Assembly: GCF_003293695.1 (NCBI RefSeq)
Contig: NZ_CP029556.1
Location: forward strand, 320,001 to 384,000
Reading direction: 5' to 3'
DNA: 64,000 nucleotides
DNA from: Lysobacter oculi
Lineage (GTDB): Bacteria; Pseudomonadota; Gammaproteobacteria; Xanthomonadales; Xanthomonadaceae
Shown here piece after piece: positions 1-15,174 of the stretch (positions within the stretch are counted from its first letter, which is position 1; the number at the start of each line of letters is the position of its first letter). The notes beneath the pieces are model-generated. The model was not told the DNA's origin. It was given only the letters and a program-made list of their open reading frames with translations, and did no database searches. The position numbers were made by a program, and so were the translations under genes.

Positions 1-2258
<2,258 letters not shown>

Positions 2259-2343
2259 GCCATCGATGGCGTGGCGCGGCCTTGAAACCGCGCCCGCCTT
2301 CGCAACGACCCAGTGATCTCACCAGACTCCGCGGAGACATGAA

Positions 2344-6603
<4,260 letters not shown>

Positions 6604-6616
6604 TCCGCCTTCCGGC

Positions 6617-6650
6617 CTCCCGCGCCCGGCAGCTTGCCGGGCGCCGGGAG
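6617..6650 (+). terminator. GC-rich stem-loop just after rpoC, no U-tract
   Basis: The core is a perfect 10-bp inverted repeat, GCGCCCGGCA (6622-6631) and TGCCGGGCGC (6635-6644), with a 3-nt loop. It extends outward to CTCCC/GGGAG with one bulge. No T-run follows, so it is not a classical intrinsic terminator. It may act as a 3'-end stabiliser or a weak pause. Its 3' arm overlaps the proposed -35 of the rpsL promoter. Confidence 0.45.
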
Positions 6651-6662
6651 ATCGGCTAGAAT
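6634..6662 (+). promoter_or_regulatory. Sigma-70 promoter for rpsL (str operon)
   Basis: TTGCCG (6634-6639) and TAGAAT (6657-6662) are separated by exactly 17 nt. Transcription would start near 6669 and give a leader of about 240 nt before rpsL. The same TAGAAT -10 occurs in front of rpsJ. Inferred from sequence only. Confidence 0.6.
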
Positions 6663-6671
6663 CCCGAATTC

Positions 6672-6689
6672 GGTGGCCCCAGGGTCACC
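6672..6689 (+). promoter_or_regulatory. First hairpin of the rpsL leader
   Basis: GGTG (6672-6675) pairs with CACC (6686-6689), and a G-U pair and two C-G pairs continue inward. It lies right after the presumed transcription start. The rpsJ leader has a hairpin at the matching place (11561-11589), but with an unrelated sequence. Confidence 0.4.
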
Positions 6690-6695
6690 CAGAAC

Positions 6696-6729
6696 CCGAA
6701 AGGAAGGACAGGAAGTCCTTCGTATTCGG
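6696..6729 (+). promoter_or_regulatory. 34-nt leader hairpin shared with rpsJ leader (AGGAA loop)
   Basis: Outer helix CCGAA (6696-6700) with TTCGG (6725-6729). An internal loop of AG opposite GTA follows. The inner helix is GAAGGAC (6703-6709) with GTCCTTC (6715-6721), closing the pentaloop AGGAA (6710-6714). The rpsJ leader has the same 34-nt architecture at 11594-11627 with compensatory stem changes. This supports a selected RNA structure, probably a binding site for a protein. The ligand is unknown. A ribosomal protein or RsmA/CsrA, which likes GGA in a loop, are both possible. Confidence 0.65.
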
Positions 6730-6788
6730 CACATGGACGAGCGGGGACGCATGGTGGGCAGGTCAATCTGCGCCCATGCAGCAACAGC

Positions 6789-6830
6789 AGCTTGCGTCGA
6801 CGGAAATGTCGAGCGCAGGCTAGTTTTTTT
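6789..6830 (+). terminator. Intrinsic terminator inside the rpsL leader (probable attenuator)
   Basis: AGCTTGCGTCGAC (6789-6801) pairs with GTCGA (6808-6812), a bulged G and CGCAGGCT (6814-6821). This is a 13-bp stem with one G-U pair and a 6-nt loop, GGAAAT. After two bases comes a run of seven T (6824-6830). This is a textbook rho-independent terminator about 80 nt upstream of the rpsL start. Its 3' arm GCGCAG (6813-6818) can instead pair with CTGCGC at 6768-6773 or at 6833-6838, which would open the terminator. Confidence 0.65.
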
Positions 6831-6911
6831 GTCTGCGCCAATCGTTTCGACGGTGGGCGGGGGCAACCACCCAAGCATGGCCCCTGGGCCAAGAGAACCA
6901 CTCGGAATCGC

Positions 6912-7286
<375 letters not shown>

Positions 7287-7349
7287 TCCCACCCTTCCTT
7301 CGCGTCGCTCGCATGAGCGCCGCGTCCGCAAGAAACCAGAGATACCGCT

Positions 7350-7817
7350 ATGTCCCGTAAAGGCAATACCCCGCAGCGTTCGGTGCTGCCCGATCCCAAG
7401 CACGGAAGCGAGACGATCGCCCGTTTCATCAACATGGTCATGCTGAGCGGCAAGAAGTCGGTCGCCGAGAAGATCGTGTACGGCGCGATGGACGTCATCG
7501 GCGAGAAGAACGGCAACGCGCTCGAGCTGGTCGAGAAGGCGCTGGGCAACGTGTCCCCGTCGGTCGAGGTGAAGTCCCGCCGCGTCGGTGGCGCCACCTA
7601 CCAGGTGCCGGTCGAAGTGCGTGCTTCCCGCCGCATGGCGCTGGCGATGCGCTGGCTGATCGAATCCGCCCGCAAGCGCGGCGAGAACTCGATGCCGCGC
7701 AAGCTGGCCGCCGAGCTGATCGACGCCTCGGAAAACCGTGGCGGCGCGATCAAGAAGCGCGAGGAAACCCACCGCATGGCCGACGCCAACAAGGCCTTCG
7801 CGCACTTCCGTTGGTAA
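7350..7817 (+). CDS. rpsG: 30S ribosomal protein S7 (uS7)
   Basis: Primary 16S rRNA-binding protein of the 30S head, 155 aa, normal for proteobacteria. It starts [19 protein letters not shown] at ATG 7350, 63 nt after rpsL. In E. coli, S7 represses its own operon through the rpsL-rpsG spacer; whether that holds here cannot be told from sequence. The C-terminus ends KAFAHFRW, as usual. Confidence 0.98.
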   Translation: MSRKGNTPQRSVLPDPKHGSETIARFINMVMLSGKKSVAEKIVYGAMDVIGEKNGNALELVEKALGNVSPSVEVKSRRVGGATYQVPVEVRASRRMALAMRWLIESARKRGENSMPRKLAAELIDASENRGGAIKKREETHRMADANKAFAHFRW

Positions 7818-7987
7818 GCCTCAAGCGGGCGCCCTGAGCGCCCGGTGGCGGACCGGCCCGTCCGGTTCGCCGCGCCGCGGAAACCCCTGCTTTCCGCGAT
7901 CCGCCCAGAGGCCGCCGTCATGGCGGCATCTGGCCATCTGAAGCCCGGCTCGCCGGTCTTCCACCAGGCAAACAAAGAGAGATCACC
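7818..7987 (+). other. Structured rpsG-fusA spacer
   Basis: This 170-nt spacer has no gene but several hairpins. GGGCGC/GCGCCC lies at 7827-7843. CGCGGAAA/TTTCCGCG is an 8-bp stem at 7876-7898. A GCCGCC/GGCGGC stem lies near 7911-7928. None is followed by a T-run. They may tune the step between rpsG and fusA. Confidence 0.4.
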
Positions 7988-10111
7988 GTGGCCCGCACCA
8001 CCCCCATCGAGCGTTACCGCAACTTCGGCATCATGGCCCACATCGATGCCGGCAAGACCACCACGTCCGAGCGCATCCTGTTCTACACCGGCAAGAGCCA
8101 CAAGATCGGTGAAGTGCACGATGGTGCCGCCACCATGGACTGGATGGAGCAGGAGCAGGAACGCGGCATCACCATCCAGTCGGCGGCCACGACCGCGTTC
8201 TGGAAGGGCATGGACAAGTCCCTGCCGGAGCACCGCTTCAACATCATCGATACCCCCGGCCACGTCGACTTCACCATCGAAGTGGAGCGTTCGCTGCGCG
8301 TGCTCGACGGCGCGGTGTTCGTGCTCTGCGCCGTGGGTGGCGTGCAGCCGCAGTCCGAGACCGTGTGGCGCCAGGCCAACAAGTACCAGGTGCCGCGCAT
8401 CGCGTTCGTCAACAAGATGGACCGCACCGGCGCCAACTTCTTCAAGGTCCGTGACCAGCTGAAGTCGCGCCTGGGTGCGGTGCCGGTGCCGATGCAGGTG
8501 CCGGTCGGTGCCGAAGACGGCTTCGAAGGCGTCGTCGATCTGCTCAAGATGAAGGCGATCCATTGGGATGTCGCCTCGCAGGGCATGAAGTTCGAATACC
8601 GCGACATCCCGGCCGACCTGGTCGAGATCGCCAACGAATCGCGCGCCTTCATGGTGGAAACCGCCGCCGAAGCCAGCGAAGAGCTGATGGACAAGTACCT
8701 GGGCGGCGAAGAGCTGACCGAGGCCGAGATCGTCGAAGCGCTGCGCGTGCGCACCCTGAACACCGAGATCGTGCCGATGTTCTGCGGCTCGGCGTTCAAG
8801 AACAAGGGCGTGCAGGCCATGCTTGACGGCGTGATCCAGCTGCTGCCGTCGCCGGTCGACGTGCCGGACGTGAAGGGCGTGGATGTCGATGACGAGACCG
8901 TCGAGATGACCCGCAAGTCGGACGACAAGGCCCCGTTCTCGGCGCTGGCGTTCAAGATCATGACCGACCCGTTCGTGGGTTCGCTGACCTTCTTCCGCGT
9001 CTATTCGGGCACGCTCAATGCCGGCGACCAGGTGCTGAACTCGGTCAAGGGCAAGAAGGAGCGCATCGGCCGCCTGCTGCAGATGCACTCCAACAACCGC
9101 GAAGAGATCAAGGAAGTGCTGGCCGGCGACATCGCCGCGGCCGTGGGCCTGAAGGACGTCACCACCGGTGACACCCTGTGCTCGCAGGACGCGCCGATCG
9201 TGCTCGAGCGCATGACCTTCCCGGAGCCGGTGATCTCGATGGCCGTCGAGCCGAAGACCAAGTCGGACCAGGAAAAGATGGGTATCGCGCTGGGCCGCTT
9301 GGCGCAGGAAGATCCGTCGTTCCGCGTGCGTACCGACGAGGAATCCGGCCAGACCATCATCGCCGGCATGGGCGAGCTGCACCTCGACATCATCGTCGAC
9401 CGCATGAAGCGTGAGTTCAACGTGGAAGCCAACGTCGGCAAGCCGCAGGTGGCTTACCGCGAGACCATCCGCAAGTCGGACGTCAAGAGCGACTACAAGC
9501 ACGCCAAGCAGTCGGGCGGCAAGGGCCAGTACGGCCATGTCGTCATCGAGATGTCGCCGATGACCGCCGAAGACCGCGCCAACCCGGACGTCGAGAACGA
9601 TTTCCTGTTCATCAACGACATCACCGGCGGCGTGATCCCGAAGGAATTCATCCCGGCGGTCGAGAAGGGCATCCGCGAGACCATCACCAGCGGCCCGCTG
9701 GCCGGCTTCCCGGTGGTGAACACCAAGGTCAAGCTGGTGTTCGGTTCGTACCACGACGTCGACTCGTCGGAAATGGCGTTCAAGCTCGCCGCGTCGATGG
9801 CCTTCAAGGAAGGTTTCCGCAAGGCCGATCCGGTCCTGCTGGAGCCGATGATGAAGGTCGAGATCGTGACGCCGGAAGACTACGTCGGTGACGTGATGGG
9901 CGACGTCAGCCGTCGTCGCGGCCTGCTGCAGGGCCAGGACGACAGCCCGTCCGGCAAGATCATCAACGCGATGGTGCCGCTGGGCGAGATGTTCGGCTAC
10001 GCGACCTCGCTGCGTTCGATGTCGCAGGGTCGCGCCACGTTCTCGATGGAGTTCGACCACTACGCCGAAGCGCCGACCAACGTCGCCGACGCGGTGATGA
10101 AGAAGGCCTGA
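7988..10111 (+). CDS. fusA: Elongation factor G
   Basis: GTPase that drives ribosomal translocation and, with RRF, ribosome recycling, 707 aa. The start is GTG at 7988, supported by a purine-rich AAAGAGAGA shortly upstream and by the N-terminus [14 protein letters not shown]. The G1 motif AHIDAGKTT, switch region [18 protein letters not shown] and NKMD are all present in order. The EF-G C-terminal domains follow, including [16 protein letters not shown]. Third gene of the str operon. Confidence 0.98.
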   Translation: MARTTPIERYRNFGIMAHIDAGKTTTSERILFYTGKSHKIGEVHDGAATMDWMEQEQERGITIQSAATTAFWKGMDKSLPEHRFNIIDTPGHVDFTIEVERSLRVLDGAVFVLCAVGGVQPQSETVWRQANKYQVPRIAFVNKMDRTGANFFKVRDQLKSRLGAVPVPMQVPVGAEDGFEGVVDLLKMKAIHWDVASQGMKFEYRDIPADLVEIANESRAFMVETAAEASEELMDKYLGGEELTEAEIVEALRVRTLNTEIVPMFCGSAFKNKGVQAMLDGVIQLLPSPVDVPDVKGVDVDDETVEMTRKSDDKAPFSALAFKIMTDPFVGSLTFFRVYSGTLNAGDQVLNSVKGKKERIGRLLQMHSNNREEIKEVLAGDIAAAVGLKDVTTGDTLCSQDAPIVLERMTFPEPVISMAVEPKTKSDQEKMGIALGRLAQEDPSFRVRTDEESGQTIIAGMGELHLDIIVDRMKREFNVEANVGKPQVAYRETIRKSDVKSDYKHAKQSGGKGQYGHVVIEMSPMTAEDRANPDVENDFLFINDITGGVIPKEFIPAVEKGIRETITSGPLAGFPVVNTKVKLVFGSYHDVDSSEMAFKLAASMAFKEGFRKADPVLLEPMMKVEIVTPEDYVGDVMGDVSRRRGLLQGQDDSPSGKIINAMVPLGEMFGYATSLRSMSQGRATFSMEFDHYAEAPTNVADAVMKKA

Positions 10112-10120
10112 TGGGCTTCC

Positions 10121-10140
10121 GCGGGGCGTACGCGCCCCGC
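10121..10140 (+). other. fusA-tuf hairpin
   Basis: GCGGGGCG (10121-10128) and CGCCCCGC (10133-10140) form a perfect 8-bp stem with the tetraloop TACG. No T-run follows, so I read it as an mRNA-processing or stability element rather than a terminator. Confidence 0.45.
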
Positions 10141-10175
10141 ATTCCCCACTAATCATTTCTTTGAGGTAAACAGTC

Positions 10176-11366
10176 ATGGCAAAGGGCAAGTTCGAGCGCA
10201 CCAAGCCCCACGTGAACGTGGGCACGATTGGTCACGTTGACCACGGCAAGACCACGCTGACCGCAGCGCTGACGAAGGTGGGCGCCGAGCGTTTCGGTGG
10301 TGAATTCAAGGATTACTCGTCGATCGACGCGGCGCCGGAAGAGAAGGCGCGCGGCATCACGATCTCGACGGCGCACGTCGAGTATGAAAGCCCGACGCGC
10401 CACTACGCGCACGTCGATTGCCCGGGTCACGCCGACTACGTGAAGAACATGATCACGGGTGCCGCGCAGATGGACGGCGCGATCCTGGTGTGCTCGGCCG
10501 CCGACGGTCCGATGCCGCAGACCCGCGAACACATCCTGCTGTCGCGCCAGGTCGGCGTGCCGCACATCGTGGTGTTCCTGAACAAGGCCGACATGGTCGA
10601 CGACGCCGAGCTGCTCGAGCTGGTCGAGATGGAAGTCCGTGAACTGCTGTCGAAGTACGACTTCCCGGGCGACGACACCCCGATCATCCACGGCTCGGCC
10701 CGTCTGGCGCTGGAAGGCGACCAGAGCGAAATCGGCGTGCCGGCGATCCTGAAGCTGGTCGAAGCCCTCGACACCTTCATCCCGGAGCCGGAGCGTGACA
10801 TCGACAAGCCGTTCCTGATGCCGGTGGAAGACGTGTTCTCGATCTCGGGCCGCGGCACCGTGGTGACCGGCCGTATCGAGCGCGGCGTGATCAAGGTGGG
10901 CGAGGAAATCGAAATCGTCGGTATCCGCCCGACCCAGAAGACGACCGTCACCGGCGTTGAAATGTTCCGCAAGCTGCTGGACCAGGGTCAGGCAGGCGAC
11001 AACGCCGGTCTGCTGCTGCGCGGCACCAAGCGTGACGACGTCGAGCGCGGCCAGGTGCTGTGCAAGCCGGGTTCGATCAACCCGCACACCGACTTCGAAG
11101 CCGAGGTGTATGTGCTGTCGAAGGACGAAGGCGGCCGTCACACGCCGTTCTTCAAGGGCTACCGTCCGCAGTTCTACTTCCGCACGACCGACATCACGGG
11201 TGCGGTGACCCTGCCGGAAGGCGTGGAGATGGTCATGCCGGGCGACAACATCAAGATGACGGTCAGCCTGATCAACCCGGTGGCGATGGACGAAGGCCTG
11301 CGCTTCGCGATCCGCGAAGGCGGCCGTACGGTCGGCGCCGGCGTGGTGGCGAAGATCATCAAGTAA
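10176..11366 (+). CDS. tuf: Elongation factor Tu
   Basis: GTPase that delivers aminoacyl-tRNA to the ribosome, 396 aa. G motifs are [19 protein letters not shown] and NKADM, and the usual domain 2 and 3 sequences follow. ATG 10176 gives [20 protein letters not shown]. Last gene of the str cluster; the next promoter lies 150 nt downstream. Many proteobacteria carry a second tuf copy; only this one is in the window. Confidence 0.98.
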   Translation: MAKGKFERTKPHVNVGTIGHVDHGKTTLTAALTKVGAERFGGEFKDYSSIDAAPEEKARGITISTAHVEYESPTRHYAHVDCPGHADYVKNMITGAAQMDGAILVCSAADGPMPQTREHILLSRQVGVPHIVVFLNKADMVDDAELLELVEMEVRELLSKYDFPGDDTPIIHGSARLALEGDQSEIGVPAILKLVEALDTFIPEPERDIDKPFLMPVEDVFSISGRGTVVTGRIERGVIKVGEEIEIVGIRPTQKTTVTGVEMFRKLLDQGQAGDNAGLLLRGTKRDDVERGQVLCKPGSINPHTDFEAEVYVLSKDEGGRHTPFFKGYRPQFYFRTTDITGAVTLPEGVEMVMPGDNIKMTVSLINPVAMDEGLRFAIREGGRTVGAGVVAKIIK

Positions 11367-11385
11367 GTGGAAGCCGGCCCGGCTT

Positions 11386-11411
11386 GCGACATGCGTTGAA
11401 GCGCATGTCGC
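11386..11411 (+). other. Perfect 10-bp stem-loop after tuf
   Basis: GCGACATGCG (11386-11395) and CGCATGTCGC (11402-11411) pair fully around a 6-nt loop, TTGAAG. There is no downstream T-run. It could mark the 3' end of the str transcript after Rho-dependent termination. Confidence 0.45.
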
Positions 11412-11435
11412 GGGGCGGATTCCGGTGAGGCCATT

Positions 11436-11467
11436 GGCCGAACGTTGCTCTTTCGGGCCGTTCGGCC
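11436..11467 (+). other. Second stem-loop in the tuf-rpsJ gap, loop with TGCTCTTT
   Basis: GGCCGAACG (11436-11444) pairs with CGTTCGGCC (11459-11467), 9 bp. The 14-nt loop contains TTGCTCTTTC, close to the boxA antitermination core TGCTCTTTA. It sits upstream of the rpsJ promoter, so it would be read only by transcripts coming from tuf. Confidence 0.4.
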
Positions 11468-11519
11468 AGGTCGGCGAAGGGCAGGCGGCGCGAGCCGCCA
11501 GTCCCATGCGAAATCGGGC

Positions 11520-11549
11520 TTGCAAGTGCCTGAATTAGCCTGCTAGAAT
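11520..11549 (+). promoter_or_regulatory. Sigma-70 promoter for the S10 operon
   Basis: TTGCAA (11520-11525) and TAGAAT (11544-11549) with an 18-nt spacer. The start would be near 11556, giving a leader of about 280 nt to rpsJ. The -10 matches that of the rpsL promoter. Confidence 0.62.
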
Positions 11550-11560
11550 GTAAGACCACT

Positions 11561-11589
11561 TGCGGATGGGCGCTCAGGCGCGTTCCGCA
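11561..11589 (+). promoter_or_regulatory. First hairpin of the rpsJ leader
   Basis: TGCGGA (11561-11566) pairs with TCCGCA (11584-11589). Inside it GCGC (11570-11573) pairs with GCGC (11578-11581) around a TCAG tetraloop. It sits between the promoter and the shared AGGAA hairpin, as the 6672-6689 hairpin does in the rpsL leader. Confidence 0.5.
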
Positions 11590-11593
11590 GCCA

Positions 11594-11627
11594 GCGAAAT
11601 GAGGGGCAGGAAGCTCCTCGTCTTCGC
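11594..11627 (+). promoter_or_regulatory. 34-nt leader hairpin shared with rpsL leader (AGGAA loop)
   Basis: Outer helix GCGAA (11594-11598) with TTCGC (11623-11627). Internal loop AT opposite GTC. Inner helix GAGGGGC (11601-11607) with GCTCCTC (11613-11619), including one G-U pair, closing the same AGGAA loop (11608-11612). Compared with 6696-6729, three pairs change on both sides (outer pair 1 and inner pairs 3 and 6), so pairing is kept while sequence differs. Confidence 0.65.
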
Positions 11628-11690
11628 CAGACAAGGACAGGTCGCGTGGCTCATCCGCATGCCGGGTGCTGCTTCGCGTTGTTTTCGTCT

Positions 11691-11725
11691 GGGCGGGCCG
11701 GGAAACCGGGCCGCCTTGTCGTTTT
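11691..11725 (+). terminator. Possible attenuator hairpin in the rpsJ leader
   Basis: GGCGG-G-CCGG (11692-11701) pairs with CCGG-G-CCGCC (11706-11715) around a GAAA tetraloop, with a single G-G mismatch. It is followed by TTGTCGTTTT. The U-tract is broken, so this is a weaker terminator than the one in the rpsL leader. The S10 leader of E. coli is also controlled by attenuation, through L4, but no homology to that structure can be claimed. Confidence 0.4.
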
Positions 11726-11810
11726 GAAGGATTCGATCGCGATACGGCCTGCACTCCGGTGCCGGTGCGTCGCACATACCGGGGTCCGGCACACCCAGCT
11801 GCCGGCCTCT

Positions 11811-11820
11811 TGCTCTTTGG
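11811..11820 (+). promoter_or_regulatory. boxA-like site just before rpsJ (nusE)
   Basis: TGCTCTTTGG matches the boxA core TGCTCTTTA in its first eight bases. boxA RNA is bound by NusB-NusE, and NusE is S10, encoded 19 nt downstream. A role in antitermination or S10 feedback is inference from that coincidence. Confidence 0.35.
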
Positions 11821-11838
11821 ACCTAAAGGAACACCCCC

Positions 11839-12150
<312 letters not shown>

Positions 12151-12160
12151 GGAAGCCATC

Positions 12161-12817
12161 ATGTCGACGAAAATTCATCAACTGGGCCTGGTTGGCCGCA
12201 AGGCGGGCATGAGCCGCGTCTTCACCGAGGACGGCAAGTCCGTGCCGGTGACGCTGATCGAAGCCACCCCGAACCGCATCACCCAGATCAAGACCGTTGA
12301 AGCCGATGGGTACAGCGCTGTGCAGGTCACCGCGGGCGTCAAGCGCGCCGCGTTGATCAACAAGACCGGCGCCGGCCATTACGCCAAGGCCAAGGTCGAA
12401 GCCGGTCGCGGCCTGTGGGAATTCCGCGTGGCCGACGAGAAGCTGTCCGACTTCGCGGTCGGCGGCGAAATCAAGGCCGACATCTTCGCCGAAGGCCAGA
12501 TGGTCGACGTCCTCGGCGTCACCAAGGGCAAGGGCTTCCAGGGCACCATCAAGCGCTGGAACTTCAAGATGGGCGATGCGACGCACGGCAACTCGCTGTC
12601 GCACCGTTCGCCGGGCTCCATCGGCCAGCGCCAGACGCCGGGCCGCGTGTTCCCGGGCAAGAAGATGTCCGGCCACATGGGTGCCGTAAACCAGACCACC
12701 CAGAACCTGCAGGTCGTCAAGGTCGACGCCGAGCGCGGCCTGATCGCCGTGCGCGGCGCGGTGCCGGGCGCCCCGGGTGGCGACGTCATCGTGCGTCCGG
12801 CCAGCAAGGGAGCATGA
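12161..12817 (+). CDS. rplC: 50S ribosomal protein L3 (uL3)
   Basis: Early-assembly 50S protein whose central loop reaches the peptidyl-transferase centre, 218 aa. The loop [20 protein letters not shown] holds the glutamine region that PrmB methylates in E. coli. The gene starts 10 nt after rpsJ, and its TGA abuts the rplD start. The length is slightly above the E. coli protein, as in other xanthomonads. Confidence 0.98.
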   Translation: MSTKIHQLGLVGRKAGMSRVFTEDGKSVPVTLIEATPNRITQIKTVEADGYSAVQVTAGVKRAALINKTGAGHYAKAKVEAGRGLWEFRVADEKLSDFAVGGEIKADIFAEGQMVDVLGVTKGKGFQGTIKRWNFKMGDATHGNSLSHRSPGSIGQRQTPGRVFPGKKMSGHMGAVNQTTQNLQVVKVDAERGLIAVRGAVPGAPGGDVIVRPASKGA

Positions 12818-12819
12818 GC

Positions 12820-13422
12820 ATGGAACTGACCATCAAGAACGGCGGCAAGGTCTCGGTTTCCGATGCCGTGTTTGGCCGTGAATTCTCCGAAGACCTCGTG
12901 CACCAGGTCGTCGTCGCCTACCGCAACGCGGGTCGTGCCGGCACCAAGGCGCAGAAGACGCGTTCGGAAGTCAACGGCACCACCAAGAAGTCGAAGAAGC
13001 AGAAGGGCGGCGGCGCGCGTCATGGCGCGTTGACGGCTCCGATCTTCGTCGGCGGCGGCGTGACCTTCGCGGCCAAGCCGCGCAGCTTCGCGCAGAAGGT
13101 GAACCGCAAGATGTTTCGCGCCGCGATGGCCGCGATCCTCTCCGAGCTGAACCGCCAGGGCCGCATCACCATCGTCGATTCGTTCGACGTCGATGCCGCC
13201 AAGACCTCCGGTCTGGTGACGAAGCTGAAGGGTCTGGATCTGGGCAAGCGTCCGCTGATCGTGACCGAGGAAGCCTCCGAGAACCTGTTCCTGTCCGCCC
13301 GCAACCTCCCCTATGTGGAAGTGCGCGACGTGCAGGGCCTGGATCCGGTCTCCCTGGTCGGTTCCGACTCGGTGGTGATCACCGCCGATGCGGTCAAGAA
13401 GATCGAGGAGTGGCTGGCATGA
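12820..13422 (+). CDS. rplD: 50S ribosomal protein L4 (uL4)
   Basis: Exit-tunnel protein, 200 aa. Two in-frame ATGs exist. The one at 12814 overlaps the rplC stop but is only 1 nt from the AAGGGAG ribosome-binding site. The one at 12820 is 7 nt away and gives [13 protein letters not shown], like other xanthomonads, so I chose 12820. The loop region with [19 protein letters not shown] is present. In E. coli, L4 represses the S10 operon. Confidence 0.96.
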   Translation: MELTIKNGGKVSVSDAVFGREFSEDLVHQVVVAYRNAGRAGTKAQKTRSEVNGTTKKSKKQKGGGARHGALTAPIFVGGGVTFAAKPRSFAQKVNRKMFRAAMAAILSELNRQGRITIVDSFDVDAAKTSGLVTKLKGLDLGKRPLIVTEEASENLFLSARNLPYVEVRDVQGLDPVSLVGSDSVVITADAVKKIEEWLA

Positions 13423-13712
13423 CCACCAACGTTTATGAAGTGATCCGTGCGCCGCGCGTGTCTGAAAAGACCGCGCGCCTGCAGGAAGTGTCCAACCAGT
13501 ACGTGTTCGAAGTCGCCACGACCGCTACCAAGGCGGACGTCAAGGCGGCGATCGAACAGATTTTCGATGTCAAGGTCGCCGCGGTGAATGTGGTGAACGT
13601 CAAGGGCAAGGCCAAGGCGTTCAAGAACCGCATGGGTCGTCGCAGTGACTGGCGCAAGGCCTACGTGACGCTGGCCGATGGCCAGACCATCGACGTGACG
13701 GCGAAGGCCTAA
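13419..13712 (+). CDS. rplW: 50S ribosomal protein L23 (uL23)
   Basis: L23 lies at the tunnel exit and docks trigger factor and SRP; 97 aa here. ATG 13419 overlaps the rplD stop codon by 4 nt (ATGA) and has GAGGAG 8 nt upstream, which decides it over the in-frame GTG at 13410. [13 protein letters not shown] is the family N-terminus. Tight translational coupling with rplD is likely. Confidence 0.96.
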   Translation: MTTNVYEVIRAPRVSEKTARLQEVSNQYVFEVATTATKADVKAAIEQIFDVKVAAVNVVNVKGKAKAFKNRMGRRSDWRKAYVTLADGQTIDVTAKA

Positions 13713-13722
13713 GGAGCACACG

Positions 13723-14550
13723 ATGCCTTTGATGACTTTCAAGCCGACTTCCGCAGGCCGCCGCAGCGCGGTCCGCGTGGTCACGCCCGACCTCCACAAG
13801 GGTGCGCCGTACGCGCCGTTGCTGGAGAAGCAGGGCAAGACCGGTGGTCGCAACCACCACGGTCGCATCACCACCCGCCACATCGGCGGTGGCCACAAGC
13901 AGCACTACCGCATCATCGACTTCAAGCGCGACAAGGAGACCATCCCCGCGAAGGTCGAGCGCATCGAGTACGACCCGAACCGCACCGCGCACATCGCGCT
14001 GCTGCTGTACGTGGACGGTGAGCGCCGCTACATCATCGCGCCGAAGGGCCTGAAGGCCGGCGACCAGGTGATGGCGGGTGAAACCGCGCCGATCCGCGCC
14101 GGCAACACCCTGCCGCTGCGCAACATCCCGGTCGGCACCACGGTGCATTGCGTCGAGATGAAGCCGGGCAAGGGCGCGCAGATGGCGCGTGCCGCCGGTG
14201 CCGGCGTCCAGCTGATCGCACGCGAGCAGGGCTATGCCACGCTGCGCCTGCGTTCGGGCGAGATGCGCCGCATCCCGGTTGATTGCCGCGCCACCATCGG
14301 TGAAGTCGGCAACGTCGAGCACAACCTCGAGAAGCTGGGCAAGGCCGGTGCCAAGCGCTGGCGCGGCGTCAAGCCGACCGTCCGCGGTGCCGCCATGAAC
14401 CCGGTGGACCATCCGCACGGTGGTGGTGAGGCCAAGGCCGGCCAGGGCAATCCGCATCCGGTCACCCCGTGGGGCGTCCCGACCAAGGGTTACAAGACCC
14501 GCAAGAACAAGCGCACCCAGCACTTCATCGTGCGCGATCGCAGGAGCTAA
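13723..14550 (+). CDS. rplB: 50S ribosomal protein L2 (uL2)
   Basis: Large core protein needed for subunit joining and peptidyl transfer, 275 aa. The C-terminal signature [15 protein letters not shown] carries the conserved histidine close to the catalytic centre. The start [20 protein letters not shown] is normal. It follows rplW by 10 nt with AAGGAG upstream. Confidence 0.98.
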   Translation: MPLMTFKPTSAGRRSAVRVVTPDLHKGAPYAPLLEKQGKTGGRNHHGRITTRHIGGGHKQHYRIIDFKRDKETIPAKVERIEYDPNRTAHIALLLYVDGERRYIIAPKGLKAGDQVMAGETAPIRAGNTLPLRNIPVGTTVHCVEMKPGKGAQMARAAGAGVQLIAREQGYATLRLRSGEMRRIPVDCRATIGEVGNVEHNLEKLGKAGAKRWRGVKPTVRGAAMNPVDHPHGGGEAKAGQGNPHPVTPWGVPTKGYKTRKNKRTQHFIVRDRRS

Positions 14551-14556
14551 TCGGCC

Positions 14557-14826
14557 ATGGCACGTTCACTCAAGAAAGGCCCGTTCGTCGACCACCATCT
14601 CGTCAAGAAGGTGGAAGCCGCGGGTAGCAACACCAAGAAGCCGATCAAGACCTGGTCGCGTCGCTCGATGATCCTGCCGGAAATGGTGGGCTTCACCATC
14701 GCGGTCCACAACGGCAAGAACCACGTGCCGGTGCTGGTCAACGAGAACATGGTGGGCCACAAGCTCGGCGAATTCTCGCTGACCCGGACCTTCAAGGGTC
14801 ACGGCGGCGACAAGAAGTCGAAGTAA
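14557..14826 (+). CDS. rpsS: 30S ribosomal protein S19 (uS19)
   Basis: 30S head protein that contacts S13 and the A-site tRNA, 89 aa. It begins [15 protein letters not shown], the usual N-terminus, and contains HNGKNHVPV and [13 protein letters not shown]. It is separated from rplB by 6 nt. Confidence 0.98.
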   Translation: MARSLKKGPFVDHHLVKKVEAAGSNTKKPIKTWSRRSMILPEMVGFTIAVHNGKNHVPVLVNENMVGHKLGEFSLTRTFKGHGGDKKSK

Positions 14827-14836
14827 GGAGATGACC

Positions 14837-15172
14837 ATGGAAGCCAAAGCCATCCTGCGCACCGCGCGCATCTCCCCGCAGAAAGCCCGCCTGGTCGCCG
14901 ACCAGGTGCGTGGCCTGCCGGCCGCCCGTGCCCTCGACCTGCTGAAGTTCAGCGACAAGAAGGCCGCCCACATGATCCACAAGCTGCTGTGGTCGGCAGT
15001 GTCGAACGCCGAGAACAACGTCGGCGCCGATGCCGATGCGCTCAAGGTCAAGACCATCATGGTCGACGAAGGTCCGTCGCTGAAGCGCTTCATGGCGCGT
15101 GCGAAGGGTCGCGGTACCCGCATCGTCAAGCGCACCAGCCACATCACCATCGTCGTCGGCGAGGGCAAGTAA
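14837..15172 (+). CDS. rplV: 50S ribosomal protein L22 (uL22)
   Basis: L22 lines the exit tunnel at its constriction; 111 aa. The ATG at 14837 lies 6 nt after TAAGGAG and yields [20 protein letters not shown]. The in-frame ATG at 14831 touches the ribosome-binding site and is unlikely. The beta-hairpin end [20 protein letters not shown], near the macrolide-binding site, looks ordinary. Confidence 0.97.
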   Translation: MEAKAILRTARISPQKARLVADQVRGLPAARALDLLKFSDKKAAHMIHKLLWSAVSNAENNVGADADALKVKTIMVDEGPSLKRFMARAKGRGTRIVKRTSHITIVVGEGK

Positions 15173-15174
15173 TC

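Noticed and set aside
7598..10225. Antisense open frame opposite fusA
   Set aside because: Shadow of an essential conserved gene. No start signal or family match.
12415..12819. Upstream extension of rplD overlapping rplC
   Set aside because: The extension is the shadow of rplC in another frame. L4 homologues begin at MEL, and the ribosome-binding site is correctly spaced only for 12820.
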